Assembly: GCA_905234425.1 (NCBI GenBank)
Contig: CAJOHR010000020.1
Coordinates: 1-42,330 of the forward strand
Direction: 5' to 3'
Origin: an uncultured Oscillospiraceae bacterium
Lineage (GTDB): Bacteria > Bacillota > Clostridia > Oscillospirales > Oscillospiraceae
DNA length: 42,330 bases
Shown: piece after piece, positions 1 through 8,856 of the stretch
Layout: each line of letters begins with the position of its first letter
How positions within the stretch are numbered: the stretch's first letter is position 1
Notes under the pieces: model-generated
Told to the model about the DNA's origin: nothing
The model's input: the letters and a program-made list of their open reading frames with translations, nothing else
Database searches by the model: none
Program-made: the position numbers and the translations under genes

Positions 1-5
1 ATTAG

Positions 6-36
6 GGGGTACACTGGGGGTATACCGGTGTACCCC
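6..36 (+). promoter_or_regulatory. Leader hairpin upstream of asnS
   Basis: A perfect 9-bp inverted repeat, GGGGTACAC at 6-14 and GTGTACCCC at 28-36, encloses a loop that itself contains the palindrome GGTATACC (19-26). It ends about 30 bases before the asnS start. No T-tract follows, so it is not a standard terminator, and the rest of any leader lies outside the window. Role unknown. Confidence 0.4.
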
Positions 37-65
37 TTACCCTATGAACGGATGGAGAAATGATT

Positions 66-1460
66 ATGGAACGAACACTGATCTCTGAAATCTTCGCCGA
101 CCCCAAGTCCTTTGACAAGGTGCAGGTGACGGTGGGCGGCTGGATCCGCACCATGCGGGCCCAGAAGGCCTTCGGCTTCATCGAGCTCAACGACGGCAGC
201 TACTTCAAGTCCCTGCAGGTGGTCTTTGAGGACGGCATCGTGGACAACTATAAGGACATCGCCAAGCAGAACGTGGGCGCGGCGCTGGTGGTCTCCGGCA
301 CGCTGGTCTACACCCCCGACGCCAAGCAGCCCATCGAGCTGAAGGCCGCAAAGATCGACGTGGAGGGCCCGTCCACCCCGGACTACCCGCTGCAGAAGAA
401 GCGCCACACGCTGGAATACCTGCGGACCATCGCCCATCTGCGGCCCAGGACCAACACCTTCTCCGCCGTGTTCCGGGTCCGGTCCGTGGCGGCCTACGCC
501 ATCCACCGGTTCTTCCAGGAGCAGGGCTTCGTCTACGTCCACACCCCCATCATCACCGCCTCGGACTGCGAGGGCGCCGGGGAGATGTTCCAGGTGACCA
601 CCCTGGATCTGAGCAACCCGCCGAAAAACGAGGACGGCGCCATCGACTACTCCCAGGATTTCTTCGGCAAGCAGGCCAACCTGACGGTGTCCGGCCAGCT
701 CAACGTGGAATCCTTCTGCCAGGCCTTCTCCAACGTCTATACCTTCGGTCCCACCTTCCGGGCGGAGAACTCCAACACCCAGCGCCATGCGGCGGAGTTC
801 TGGATGATCGAGCCGGAGCTGGCCTTCGCCGATCTGAACGACGACATGGACAACGCCGAGGCCATGATCAAGTACGTGATCAACTACGTCATGGAGAAGT
901 GCCCCCAGGAGATGGCCTTCTTCAACCAGTTCATGGACAAGGGCCTTATGGACCGGCTCCACAACGTGGTGGACAACGAATTTGCCAGGATCTCCTACAC
1001 AGAGGCCGTGAAGCTCCTGGAGCAGGCCGACGTGAAGTTCGACTATCCCGTGTACTGGGGCTGCGACCTCCAGACGGAGCACGAGCGGTATCTGACGGAG
1101 CAGCACTTCAAGCGCCCCGTGTTCGTCACGGACTACCCCAAGGAGATCAAAGCCTTCTACATGCGTCTGAACGAGGACGGAAAGACCGTCTCCGCCGCGG
1201 ATTGTCTGGTGCCCGGCATCGGTGAGATCATCGGCGGCAGCGCCCGTGAAGAGCGGCTGGAGCTCCTGGAGCAGCGGATGCAGGAGATGGGCCAGGACCC
1301 CAAGGACTACTGGTGGTATCTGGACCTCCGGCGCTACGGCACCACCCGCCACGCGGGCTACGGCCTGGGCTTCGAGCGGCTGATCATGTACCTCACGGGC
1401 ATCAGCAACATTCGGGACGTGCTGCCCCATCCCCGGACCGTGGGCAACGCGGATTTTTAA
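66..1460 (+). CDS. asnS: Asparaginyl-tRNA synthetase
   Basis: Class II aminoacyl-tRNA synthetase that charges tRNA-Asn with asparagine using ATP, in the cytosol. The N-terminal OB-fold anticodon-binding domain starts with [20 protein letters not shown]. The catalytic core shows motif 2 ([20 protein letters not shown]) and, at the C-terminus, motif 3 ([20 protein letters not shown]) followed by [12 protein letters not shown], the usual AsnRS ending. Length (464 residues) fits the family. An in-frame ATG at 60 lies only 2 bases from the GGAG at 54-57, while the ATG at 66 has an 8-base gap, so 66 is the likelier start. It is followed by its own terminator and stands as a single gene here. AspRS is excluded by the overall match to the AsnRS form. 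Confidence 0.97.
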   Translation: MERTLISEIFADPKSFDKVQVTVGGWIRTMRAQKAFGFIELNDGSYFKSLQVVFEDGIVDNYKDIAKQNVGAALVVSGTLVYTPDAKQPIELKAAKIDVEGPSTPDYPLQKKRHTLEYLRTIAHLRPRTNTFSAVFRVRSVAAYAIHRFFQEQGFVYVHTPIITASDCEGAGEMFQVTTLDLSNPPKNEDGAIDYSQDFFGKQANLTVSGQLNVESFCQAFSNVYTFGPTFRAENSNTQRHAAEFWMIEPELAFADLNDDMDNAEAMIKYVINYVMEKCPQEMAFFNQFMDKGLMDRLHNVVDNEFARISYTEAVKLLEQADVKFDYPVYWGCDLQTEHERYLTEQHFKRPVFVTDYPKEIKAFYMRLNEDGKTVSAADCLVPGIGEIIGGSAREERLELLEQRMQEMGQDPKDYWWYLDLRRYGTTRHAGYGLGFERLIMYLTGISNIRDVLPHPRTVGNADF

Positions 1461-1471
1461 GCAAGTATGAT

Positions 1472-1510
1472 AAGACGGACAGAGGCTTCCCGCTTCTGTC
1501 CGTCTTTTTT
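1472..1510 (+). terminator. Rho-independent terminator of asnS
   Basis: Stem AGACGGACAGA / TCTGTCCGTCT around a short loop, followed by a run of T (1504-1510), 12 bases after the asnS stop. Confidence 0.9.
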
Positions 1511-1574
1511 GTGGGTTATGACGGATATGCTGCATTTTCCCTGCATAAATTTCAAATAGACCCTGGATTTATCC

Positions 1575-1603
1575 TTGACATATTCGGATTTATGCAATAC
1601 AAT
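1575..1603 (+). promoter_or_regulatory. Sigma-A promoter of lysA
   Basis: Consensus -35 TTGACA (1575-1580), 17-bp spacer, -10 TACAAT (1598-1603). Predicted start of transcription near 1610, giving a leader of about 30 bases before the lysA GTG. Confidence 0.88.
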
Positions 1604-1638
1604 ACCGATAAAAATTCATAACAAAGGACGATGGATTC

Positions 1639-2898
1639 GTGAAAACACCATTTCTGACCAAAGCGCAGGCCCAGGCCATTGCCATGGACTATCCCACTCC
1701 CTACTACGTATACGACGAGCAGGGCATCCGGGAAAACGCCCGCCGGGTCCGGGAGGCCTTTTCCTGGAACGCCGGCTTCCGGGAGTATTTCGCCGTGAAG
1801 GCCACCCCCACACCCGGCATTCTGAAGGTCCTGGGGGAAGAGGGCTGCGGCCTGGACTGCTCCTCCCTGACGGAGCTTATGATGGCGGAGCGCTGCGGCT
1901 TCCGGGGCGATAAGATCATGTTCTCCTCCAATGAGACGCCTGCCGAGGAATATGTGCTGGCGAGCAAGCTGGACGCCACCATCAACCTCGACGACTTCAC
2001 CCACATCGACTTTTTAAAGGACACCATCGGATACATCCCGGAGACCATCTCCTGCCGGTTCAACCCCGGCGGCGTGTTCACCCTGGGCCACAGCAAGGAG
2101 GGCTTCCAGGTCATGGACAGCCCCCAGGACGCCAAATACGGCTTCACCCGGGAGCAGCTCTTCGAGGGCTTCCGGAAGCTGAAGGCCATGGGCGCCAAGC
2201 ACTTCGGCATCCATGCCTTCCTGGCCTCCAACACCATCTCCAACGACTACTATCCCGTTCTGGCGGCCATTCTCTTCAAGCTGGCCGTGGAGCTCCATCA
2301 GGAGACCGGGTGCCACATCGCCTTCATCAACCTGTCCGGCGGCGTGGGCGTGCCCTATCTGCCCGACCAGCCGGAGAATGACATCCAGGCCATCGGCCAG
2401 GGCGTCCGGCAGCAGTATGAGCAGATCCTGGTGCCCGCGGGCATGGGGGACGTGAAGCTCTATACGGAGATGGGCCGGTACATGCTGGCGCCCTACGGCG
2501 CGCTGGTCACCGAGGCCATCCACGCCAAGCACACCTACAAGGAATACATCGGCGTGGATGCCTGCGCCGCCAACCTCATGCGCCCGGCCATGTACGGCGC
2601 CTATCACCACATCACGGTGCTCGGAAAGGAGGACGCCCCCTGCGACCACATGTACGATGTGGTGGGCGGCCTCTGCGAGAACAACGACAAGTTTGCCATC
2701 GACCGGATGCTGCCGGAGATCGAGCGCGGCGACCTGCTGTTCATCCACGACGCCGGCGCCCACGGCCACGCCATGGGCTACCAGTACAACGGGCGGCTCC
2801 GGAGCGCCGAGCTGCTGCTCCGGCCCGACGGAGACGTGAAGCTCATTCGCCGGGCCGAGACCCCCGAGGACTATTTCGCAACCGTCCTCTGGGACTGA
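1639..2898 (+). CDS. lysA: Diaminopimelate decarboxylase family protein
   Basis: PLP-dependent fold III decarboxylase, probably converting meso-diaminopimelate to L-lysine, the last step of lysine synthesis. The PLP lysine lies in YFAVKATPTPGIL (Lys54). The barrel holds a glycine-rich phosphate loop (NLSGGVGVPYL) and EMGRYMLAPYGALV, and the C-terminal domain has the GGLCENNDKF motif with the catalytic Cys and the following acidic residue. At 419 residues it is a normal length. The start is GTG at 1639, with AAAGGA at 1623-1628 ten bases upstream. It has its own near-perfect promoter and terminator. Related fold III decarboxylases (ornithine/arginine or carboxynorspermidine type) are possible, but the C-terminal motif fits DAP decarboxylase best. 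Confidence 0.85.
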   Translation: MKTPFLTKAQAQAIAMDYPTPYYVYDEQGIRENARRVREAFSWNAGFREYFAVKATPTPGILKVLGEEGCGLDCSSLTELMMAERCGFRGDKIMFSSNETPAEEYVLASKLDATINLDDFTHIDFLKDTIGYIPETISCRFNPGGVFTLGHSKEGFQVMDSPQDAKYGFTREQLFEGFRKLKAMGAKHFGIHAFLASNTISNDYYPVLAAILFKLAVELHQETGCHIAFINLSGGVGVPYLPDQPENDIQAIGQGVRQQYEQILVPAGMGDVKLYTEMGRYMLAPYGALVTEAIHAKHTYKEYIGVDACAANLMRPAMYGAYHHITVLGKEDAPCDHMYDVVGGLCENNDKFAIDRMLPEIERGDLLFIHDAGAHGHAMGYQYNGRLRSAELLLRPDGDVKLIRRAETPEDYFATVLWD

Positions 2899-2927
2899 TA
2901 TCAACTCCCGCTCTTCACTATTCCCTC

Positions 2928-2964
2928 AAAAAAGCCGCGCGGACACGATCCGCACGGCTTTTTT
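2928..2964. terminator. Bidirectional terminator between lysA and mreB
   Basis: AAAAAAGCCG (2928-2937) pairs with CGGCTTTTTT (2955-2964), with inner GCGG/CCGC pairing. The A-run and T-run serve both strands, so it ends lysA (+) and the mreB operon (-); the mreB stop codon abuts it. Confidence 0.9.
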
Positions 2965-3999
2965 CTAGTCCGCCATGAGCTTTCTTCTGGCCAGGTTGAT
3001 GGTGCCCTCCTGCATCTCGTCGATCCACCTAAGGCTCTTGCCGCAGCCCAGGGCCACGCAGAGGATGGCGTCGTCCGCCACATGACAGGGAATGCCGGTG
3101 GAGCGATAGATCAGGGTGTCCATGCCGTAGACCAGAGCGCCGCCGCCTGTAAGCGTGATGCCGGTGCGGGAGATGTCCGCCACCAGCTCCGGCTCCGTCT
3201 TTTCCAGGGTGGAGCGGACGGCGTAGAGAATGTCCCGGCAGGGGGTGGTCAGGGCGTGCATCACGTCCGTGGAGGTGATCTCCACCTCCTGGGGCAGACC
3301 CGTGGACAGGTTTCGGCCCTTGACGGTCATGCCCAGGGTTTCGGGTCTGGGGTGGACGCAGCCCACAGCCATCTTGACCTCCTCGGCGGTCTGGGAGCCC
3401 ACCAGAACCTGATACCGCTCCCGGACATACTGGATGATGGCGTCGTCGAAAGCGTCTCCGGCGGTGTCGATGGAGGTGGACTTCACCACATTGTTGAGGC
3501 TCAGCACCGCGATATCCGTGGTGCCGCCGCCGATGTCGATGATCATGCTGCCCCCGGCGCCGCTGATGCTCATGCCGGCGCCTAAGGCCGCGGCCAGAGG
3601 CTCCTCAATGAGGTAGACGCGCCGGGCGCCGGCCTCCATGGTGGCCTGGATCACGGCCCGCTCCTCCACCTCGGTGATGCCGCTGGGCACGGAAACCACC
3701 ACCCTGGGCTTCACCAGGGACAGCCGGGTGATCCGGCGCAGGAAGGTGGAGAGCATGGTGGCGGTCATGTCATAGTCGGAGATGGCCCCGTTTTTCAGGG
3801 GCCGGGCCGCCACGATGTTGCCCGGCGTCCGGCCCATCATCTTCTTGGCCGCCGCGCCCACCTCCAGCACCTTGCCGCTGACCTTGTCCAGGGCCACGGC
3901 GCTGGGCTCGTTGATGACGATGCCCCGGCCGTCCAAGTATACAAGGACCGAGGTGGTCCCCAGGTCGATGCCGATATCTCTTGAAAGTTTAATAGCCAT
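2965..3999 (-). CDS. mreB: MreB-family actin-like cell-shape protein
   Basis: Bacterial actin homologue that forms membrane-associated filaments guiding lateral wall synthesis. The ASKHA nucleotide-binding motifs are clear: phosphate 1 DIGIDLGTTSVLVY (residues 8-21), phosphate 2 IDIGGGTTDIAVLS (about 154-167), and the adenosine motif TGITLTGGGALVYGMD near the C-terminus. Its 344 residues match MreB/Mbl. The start ATG at 3999 has AGGGGA eight bases upstream. It lies 22 bp after comF and is last in the operon. mreC and mreD, the usual partners, are not next to it, so it may be a second paralogue (Mbl or MreBH type). Confidence 0.93.
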   Translation of the reverse strand: MAIKLSRDIGIDLGTTSVLVYLDGRGIVINEPSAVALDKVSGKVLEVGAAAKKMMGRTPGNIVAARPLKNGAISDYDMTATMLSTFLRRITRLSLVKPRVVVSVPSGITEVEERAVIQATMEAGARRVYLIEEPLAAALGAGMSISGAGGSMIIDIGGGTTDIAVLSLNNVVKSTSIDTAGDAFDDAIIQYVRERYQVLVGSQTAEEVKMAVGCVHPRPETLGMTVKGRNLSTGLPQEVEITSTDVMHALTTPCRDILYAVRSTLEKTEPELVADISRTGITLTGGGALVYGMDTLIYRSTGIPCHVADDAILCVALGCGKSLRWIDEMQEGTINLARRKLMAD

Positions 4000-4021
4000 A
4001 CGTTGATTCCCCTACAGATCG

Positions 4022-4657
4022 TTATGAAACAGGCTGGGCCAATGCCGCAGCCGCCACCTCCGCCGCTCCGGCGGCGATCAGCGTTCCGGCGGCCTCGTCC
4101 ATGGTGGCCCCGGTGGTGATAATATCGTCGATGAGCAGGACCCGTTTCCCCTTAATCCGCTCCGGGTCCAGCGCCCGATAGACACCCTTCACGTTGCCCC
4201 GCCGGGCCTTTTCGCCGTCCATGCCGGACTGGGCCGGGTTGTGGCGGACCTTTTCCAGGGTCGCCTCCGCCGTCTCTCCCAGGGCCTCTGCGGCGGCCTC
4301 CGCCAGGAGCTGCGCCTGATCGTAGCCCCGTTCCCTGCGCCGCTCCCGGCTAACGGGGACCCAGGTAATCAGGTCGTAGACCAGCTTTTCCCGGATGGCC
4401 CCGGCCAGGATTCTGCCCAGCTCGGGCGCATAGCAGTCCCGGCCCTGGAATTTGTACCGCAAAACGGCCTCCCGCACAGCGCCGTCGTAGCGCATGGGCG
4501 TGACGCAGCGCCGGAAGTGCTTCCCGGTCCGCTCCAGGTCCATGCCCGTATACTTTCCCGCACAGGCCGGGCATAGCTTCTCATGGCCCGGGGCCAGGAC
4601 CTGGCGGCAGAAGATGCACTTGGGCGGGTATATCAGGTCCAGCAGCAGATTCTTCAT
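4022..4657 (-). CDS. comF: ComF family protein (phosphoribosyltransferase-like)
   Basis: Homologue of ComF, needed for uptake of single-stranded DNA in naturally competent bacteria. The N-terminus carries a four-Cys zinc motif (CIFC ... CPAC, residues about 14-34), and the C-terminal half has a type I phosphoribosyltransferase fold with the PRPP loop VLLIDDIITTGATMDEAA. Length 211 is slightly short but complete. The ATG overlaps the recD2 stop as ATGA (4 bp), with GGAGG upstream, so translation is coupled. Sharing an operon with a DNA helicase fits a role in DNA processing. Whether this organism is transformable cannot be seen here. Confidence 0.88.
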   Translation of the reverse strand: MKNLLLDLIYPPKCIFCRQVLAPGHEKLCPACAGKYTGMDLERTGKHFRRCVTPMRYDGAVREAVLRYKFQGRDCYAPELGRILAGAIREKLVYDLITWVPVSRERRRERGYDQAQLLAEAAAEALGETAEATLEKVRHNPAQSGMDGEKARRGNVKGVYRALDPERIKGKRVLLIDDIITTGATMDEAAGTLIAAGAAEVAAAALAQPVS

Positions 4658-6849
4658 AGGCCCTCCGTCAGCCGGAGCTTCAGCCCGCTGTACCGGCGGG
4701 ACTGGCGGTTGTTCCCCACCATCTGGACCACCACGGCCGGGTCACCCACCAGGATCAGCAGCTCTCTGGCCCGGGTCACCGCCGTATAGAGGATGCTCCG
4801 GGTGAGCAGGTAGGGCCCCGCGTGGCAGGCCGCCAGGATCACGGCCTTGTATTCGCTGCCCTGGCTCTTATGGACCGTCATGGCGTAGGCCAGCTCCAGC
4901 TGGCCCAGCAGCTCGAAGTCATATTCCACGGTCTTGTCGTCAAAGACCACGGTCATGATCTCCCGGGCCTCGTCGATGGCAAGGATTTTCCCCACGTCGC
5001 CGTTGAACACCCCGGCTCCCAGGCCCTTTCCGTCGCTTTTTGTCCACATTATATCATAGTTGTTCCGGATTTGCATCACCCGATCGCCCTCCCGGAACAG
5101 GTTTTTTCCGTACTTCCGCTCCCGTTTCCCGGGGGAAGGGGGATTCAGGGCTGCCTGGAGCCGCTGATTCAGGGCGGCAGTCCCGGCCTCGGTCTTCCGG
5201 GTGGGAGACAGGACCTGGAGCTGGTCCGAGGGAATCCCCATGTTCTGGGGCAGACGGCGGACACAGAGATCCACAATGGTGTCCACCAGGGACTGGTTGT
5301 CCCGGCGGCCCAGCATGAAAAAGTCCTTGTCTGTCCTGGCAAGCTCCGGCATGGTTCCCTGGTTGATGCTGTGGGCGTTCATGACGATCAGGCTCTCCCG
5401 GGCCTGCCGGAAGATCTCCGTCAGCCGGACCGTGGGAACCTGGCCGCTGCGGATCAGGTCGGAAAACAGATTTCCCGCCCCCACCGAGGGAAGCTGATCC
5501 GGGTCGCCCACCAGGATCAGCCGGCAGTCCGGCTTTAAGGCCCGGAGCAGCGCCTCCATAAGCAGGATATCCACCATAGAAGTCTCGTCTATGATCACCG
5601 CCCCCGCCTTCAGGGGGTCGGACTCGTCTCTGGTGAAGCAGAGTCCGCCGCTCTCCGGGTCGAACTGGGTCTCCAGAAGCCGGTGGATGGTGGCCGCGTC
5701 CCGGCCGCAGAGCTCCCCCAGCCGCTTGGCCGCCCGGCCTGTGGGGGCCGCCAACTCCGTGTCGATCCCCATACTGTCGAACAGGGAGAGGATGCCGTTG
5801 ACCGTGGTGGTCTTGCCCGTGCCGGGACCGCCGGTGAGCAGCATGACCCGGCTGGTCACGGCGCACTCCAGGGCCTCGATCTGGTCCTTTGCGTAGGTCA
5901 CGCCGCCGGCCCGCTCCACCTCCCGGATCAGGGCCGGAAGCTCCGGGGGCGGCATCAAAACCTCCTGTCCCCGCTTCATCCACTCCGCCACATAGGTCTC
6001 CGCCCGGTGGTATTCGGGCAGATAGCAGACGGGGACGCTCTGGAGCTGATCGAGAACCATCCGTCCCGTCTGGTCGAGGTTTGCCATGGCGTCCACCACG
6101 GCGTCGGGGCTGACGGATAGCATCCCGGCCGTGGCGTCCCGGAGCTTGTTCCCCGGGAGGAAGGTATGTCCGTTCCCCAGGTTGTGCCGCAGAGTGTACA
6201 GCGTTGCCGCCTCCAGGCGGCGGGGATCCTCGGCCTCCACCCCCAGGGACGCGGCGAACTTGTCCACCGCCGCAAACTCCGCCCTGAAGGGCTCCTCCGT
6301 CAGAAGATAGGGATCGTCCTGGAGTGCCTCCCGGGCCAGATCCCCGAAGGTCTTGTAGATGGGCATGGCCAGCTCCGAGGGCAGGCCCTTGGCCATGAGG
6401 AATTCCAGCAGCTTCCGAAGCCCGAACTGCTTCTGAAAGGCCTCGCCGATCTCCAGGGCCTTTTTCAGGCTGATGCCCGGAACCTCCGCCAGCCGCTCCG
6501 GGGACCCCTCCATGACGGCAAAGGTATCCGCCCCGAACCGGGCCACGATCCGGGAAGCCGTCTTGGGGCCGATGCCCCGGACCGCCCGGGAGGCCAGATA
6601 TTTTTCGATCTCCTCGACTCCGTCCGGCATGAGCCGCTCCAGGAATTCCGCCCGGAACTGGGGCCCGTGGGAGCTGTGGGTCTCCCAGCGGCCCGTGATC
6701 ACCAGCCGCTCCCCCGGAACGCACAGGGGGATGGTCCCCACCACGGTGATGAGGGACTTGTCCTCCGTGGTGAACCGGATCACGCTGTAGCCGTCTAACT
6801 CGTTTTGATAGAGCACCGCCGTCACGGTCCCCCGGATCATTTCGTCCAT
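4654..6849 (-). CDS. recD2: RecD2-type ATP-dependent DNA helicase
   Basis: 5'-3' superfamily 1B helicase of the RecD2 (YrrC) type, which acts outside RecBCD in repair and replication-fork maintenance. The N-terminal domain (1-75) is followed by helix-hairpin-helix segments (RGIGPKTASRI, residues 91-101; VPGISLKKALEIG, 123-135). The motor has Walker A GGPGTGKTTT (340-349), Walker B AVIIDETSMVD (417-427), LILVGDPDQLPSVGAGN (444-460), and late motifs YAMTVHKSQGSEY and YTAVTRARELL. At 731 residues the length is typical. The start ATG at 6849 follows AGGAAGGA. It is 12 bp downstream of the membrane-protein gene and overlaps comF by 4 bp. Confidence 0.95.
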   Translation of the reverse strand: MDEMIRGTVTAVLYQNELDGYSVIRFTTEDKSLITVVGTIPLCVPGERLVITGRWETHSSHGPQFRAEFLERLMPDGVEEIEKYLASRAVRGIGPKTASRIVARFGADTFAVMEGSPERLAEVPGISLKKALEIGEAFQKQFGLRKLLEFLMAKGLPSELAMPIYKTFGDLAREALQDDPYLLTEEPFRAEFAAVDKFAASLGVEAEDPRRLEAATLYTLRHNLGNGHTFLPGNKLRDATAGMLSVSPDAVVDAMANLDQTGRMVLDQLQSVPVCYLPEYHRAETYVAEWMKRGQEVLMPPPELPALIREVERAGGVTYAKDQIEALECAVTSRVMLLTGGPGTGKTTTVNGILSLFDSMGIDTELAAPTGRAAKRLGELCGRDAATIHRLLETQFDPESGGLCFTRDESDPLKAGAVIIDETSMVDILLMEALLRALKPDCRLILVGDPDQLPSVGAGNLFSDLIRSGQVPTVRLTEIFRQARESLIVMNAHSINQGTMPELARTDKDFFMLGRRDNQSLVDTIVDLCVRRLPQNMGIPSDQLQVLSPTRKTEAGTAALNQRLQAALNPPSPGKRERKYGKNLFREGDRVMQIRNNYDIMWTKSDGKGLGAGVFNGDVGKILAIDEAREIMTVVFDDKTVEYDFELLGQLELAYAMTVHKSQGSEYKAVILAACHAGPYLLTRSILYTAVTRARELLILVGDPAVVVQMVGNNRQSRRYSGLKLRLTEGL

Positions 6850-6861
6850 GTCTTTTCCTTC

Positions 6862-7317
6862 CTATATGACCGCCGCCACGCCGCAGCTCAGCAGCGTGAC
6901 GATGGCGCCCGCAATCACCACGCCCAGAATAATGGCCGGCATAGCCCTTTTCAGGCGGATGTCGAACACCGCTGCCACCAGTGCGCCCGTCCAGGCGCCG
7001 GTTCCCGGCAGGGGGATCGCCACCAGGATCATCAGTCCCAGAAGCTCATATTTCCGAATAAGATGCTCCTTGGAGGCGGCCCTTTTTTCAAGCCTTGTCA
7101 CCAGCCGTTCCAGCTTCGGGCTCATGCTCCGGAGCCACTCGAAGACCCGGCGGGTGAACAGGATCAAAACGGGGACCGGCAGAAGATTCCCGGCCATGGC
7201 CGCCAGGGCCACCTGCCAGGCCGGCAGGCCCAGGCCGATGCCCACGGGAATGGCGCCCCGGAGCTCCACCACCGGTATCATGGAGATCCCAAAGATGTAG
7301 ATCAGTTGTTTCAGCAA
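6862..7317 (-). CDS. Small multidrug-export-type membrane protein (COG2426 family)
   Basis: Predicted integral membrane protein of the family annotated 'small multi-drug export protein'; the actual substrate is unknown. Family hallmarks are MIPVVELRGAIPVGIGLGLP near the N-terminus and the mid-protein segment VAIPLPGTGAWTGALVAA. About four hydrophobic stretches alternate with a basic cytosolic loop (residues 60-90). The reading frame opens at a TTG (7317) with GGAAGGA ten bases upstream; no ATG lies in frame before the conserved core, so TTG is the best start. It heads the recD2-comF-mreB operon. A TATAAT on the minus strand (7353-7358) is a plausible -10, without a good -35. Confidence 0.8.
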   Translation of the reverse strand: MLKQLIYIFGISMIPVVELRGAIPVGIGLGLPAWQVALAAMAGNLLPVPVLILFTRRVFEWLRSMSPKLERLVTRLEKRAASKEHLIRKYELLGLMILVAIPLPGTGAWTGALVAAVFDIRLKRAMPAIILGVVIAGAIVTLLSCGVAAVI

Positions 7318-7386
7318 ATGGAAGCATTCCTTCCTGTTGTTACTAAATGATTATTATACATCATTCGTGTTCCAAATGGAAGACCG

Positions 7387-7419
7387 AAAAAACGTCCCTC
7401 CGGGCGCTGCCCGGAGGGA
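7387..7419 (-). terminator. Terminator of the xpaC-like gene
   Basis: Perfect 11-bp stem, TCCCTCCGGGC (7395-7405) with GCCCGGAGGGA (7409-7419), and a T-run on the minus strand (complement of 7387-7392), just after the stop of the gene ending at 7432. Confidence 0.9.
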
Positions 7420-7431
7420 ACGCAGATCGTT

Positions 7432-8856
7432 TTACAGCTTCAGCTCGTCCATGGCCAGGCCGTCCTTCTCCAGCATCTGCTCCATGACCTTCAGGTCGGC
7501 GGAGATGTCCAGCACGTCGTCGGCAAAGAGCTTATCGAGCTGGGTCTCATAGCCGTCCACCAGCTTGTCCATCATGCCCTCGATCTTGGCCTTGGCCTCG
7601 GTGATGTTCTCGCCCTCAATGCCCTGGGCCTCCATCTTGGAATAGCTCTCCAGGATTTTCAGGGTCTGGGGCAGGTAGTAGCTCATAAAGCTCCGGAGCT
7701 CGCCCGCCTTTTCGGGCCGCTCCTCCAGGAGCCGGAAGATCTTGGCTGTCAGCTCCTCGATTTTGAAGATTTTCTCGGACATATCCGGATCGGCAATGGC
7801 GTCGTTCACCTGCCGGATCCGGCGCAATGTGGCGTCGTTCTGGTCGTCGGTCTCGGGGATCTCCTGATCCACCACCGGCTCCTCCGTCTCCAGATGGCCG
7901 CTCAGGACCAGCATCTGCCGGGCGGCGTCCACATAACCGGAATCCCAGAAGTTCCGGTCCAGCATCTCCTCCAGATCCTTCTCCGCCTGCTTCTCCGAGA
8001 CGCCCATGGCCTCAGCCAGAGGCGCAATGGACACCCGCTCCTGGTCTCCCACCATGGTCATATACTTGAGGAACTTTTTCAGCTTCCGCTTTCTGGTCCC
8101 CGCCACCCCCAGAAGGGTGACGCCGATGAGCGTGAAGGCCAGAAGGGTAATGGAACTGCTCAGGAAGCTGCCAAGGCTCGAAAAATAGGTTAACTGATCG
8201 ATCAGGTTCATCACGAAGGAGAACCCGAAAACGCCGGCGATGATTCCGCCCAGCCACCGGAACAGCGTCACATGGCCCAGGCCGTATTTCAGGCCCTGGT
8301 CCCGCTTCGCCTTTTTCTCCATCCGCCGCCGGGCCTTCTCCGCCTGCTTGTCTGCGGCGGCCTGCTTTGCCTCCGCGGCCTGGGTTGCCCGAGCCTTGTT
8401 CTGCTCCGCCCGCTGGGCCTTTTCCCGCTCCAGCCGGGACTGGACCTGGTCGATGGTCTGGCCGTAGTTCCCCGGGGAGGCGTTCTGCTGGGCGCTCTTG
8501 GCCTTCTCCACAGCCTGTCCCGCCGCGTTCTTCACCGCGTTTGTCATCCGCTGAAACTCCTTGTTTGCCTGCTGGCTCCCGGGCCACCGTCCGGTGAGCT
8601 CCAGGACCAGAAGCCCCAAACCCACAGGCCAGAATCCGATAAAGCCCAGGATAATCAGGAGCCAGTGCCACCGGTTGTCCTCTTTCCGGGTCTGCTTTGC
8701 CATCTGCCCGCTGGGCACGCCCTCATATTTGCCCTCCCCCGTCTTCCGGTAGCTGTAGTGATAGCTTCCGTCGGTGGTGGGCTGGCTTTTTGCCTGATCG
8801 CCCGGCTCCTCCACGAAGCGGACGTCTCCGTTTTCGTCAAATTCCCAACGTCCCAT
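7432..8856 (-). CDS. XpaC-like membrane protein with coiled-coil insert
   Basis: The C-terminal part (about residues 300-474, for example IEELTAKIFRLLEERPEKAG) resembles the family annotated '5-bromo-4-chloroindolyl phosphate hydrolysis protein' (XpaC), whose biochemical role is not settled. Before it come a charged N-terminus, a hydrophobic segment at about 65-87, an Ala/Lys/Glu/Arg-rich stretch at about 135-187 that should form a coiled coil, and two more hydrophobic segments at about 200-218 and 227-253. A short region after these (VSIAPLAEAMGVSEKQAEKD) looks like a winged-helix. The ATG at 8856 has GGAGG six bases upstream and overlaps the 3' end of wecB by 20 bp, so the two are likely co-translated. 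In many Firmicutes xpaC sits beside a TelA-type gene; none is seen here. Confidence 0.72.
   Translation of the reverse strand: MGRWEFDENGDVRFVEEPGDQAKSQPTTDGSYHYSYRKTGEGKYEGVPSGQMAKQTRKEDNRWHWLLIILGFIGFWPVGLGLLVLELTGRWPGSQQANKEFQRMTNAVKNAAGQAVEKAKSAQQNASPGNYGQTIDQVQSRLEREKAQRAEQNKARATQAAEAKQAAADKQAEKARRRMEKKAKRDQGLKYGLGHVTLFRWLGGIIAGVFGFSFVMNLIDQLTYFSSLGSFLSSSITLLAFTLIGVTLLGVAGTRKRKLKKFLKYMTMVGDQERVSIAPLAEAMGVSEKQAEKDLEEMLDRNFWDSGYVDAARQMLVLSGHLETEEPVVDQEIPETDDQNDATLRRIRQVNDAIADPDMSEKIFKIEELTAKIFRLLEERPEKAGELRSFMSYYLPQTLKILESYSKMEAQGIEGENITEAKAKIEGMMDKLVDGYETQLDKLFADDVLDISADLKVMEQMLEKDGLAMDELKL

Noticed and set aside
1-65. T-box leader for asnS
   Set aside because: Only 65 bases are visible; no T-box sequence, specifier loop or T-tract can be seen.
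42-1535. Long open frame antisense to asnS (and similar ones, e.g. 12634-14478 minus and 16935-18872 plus)
   Set aside because: High GC removes stop codons from shadow frames. These lack family similarity, sensible composition and ribosome sites, and each lies opposite a well-recognised gene.
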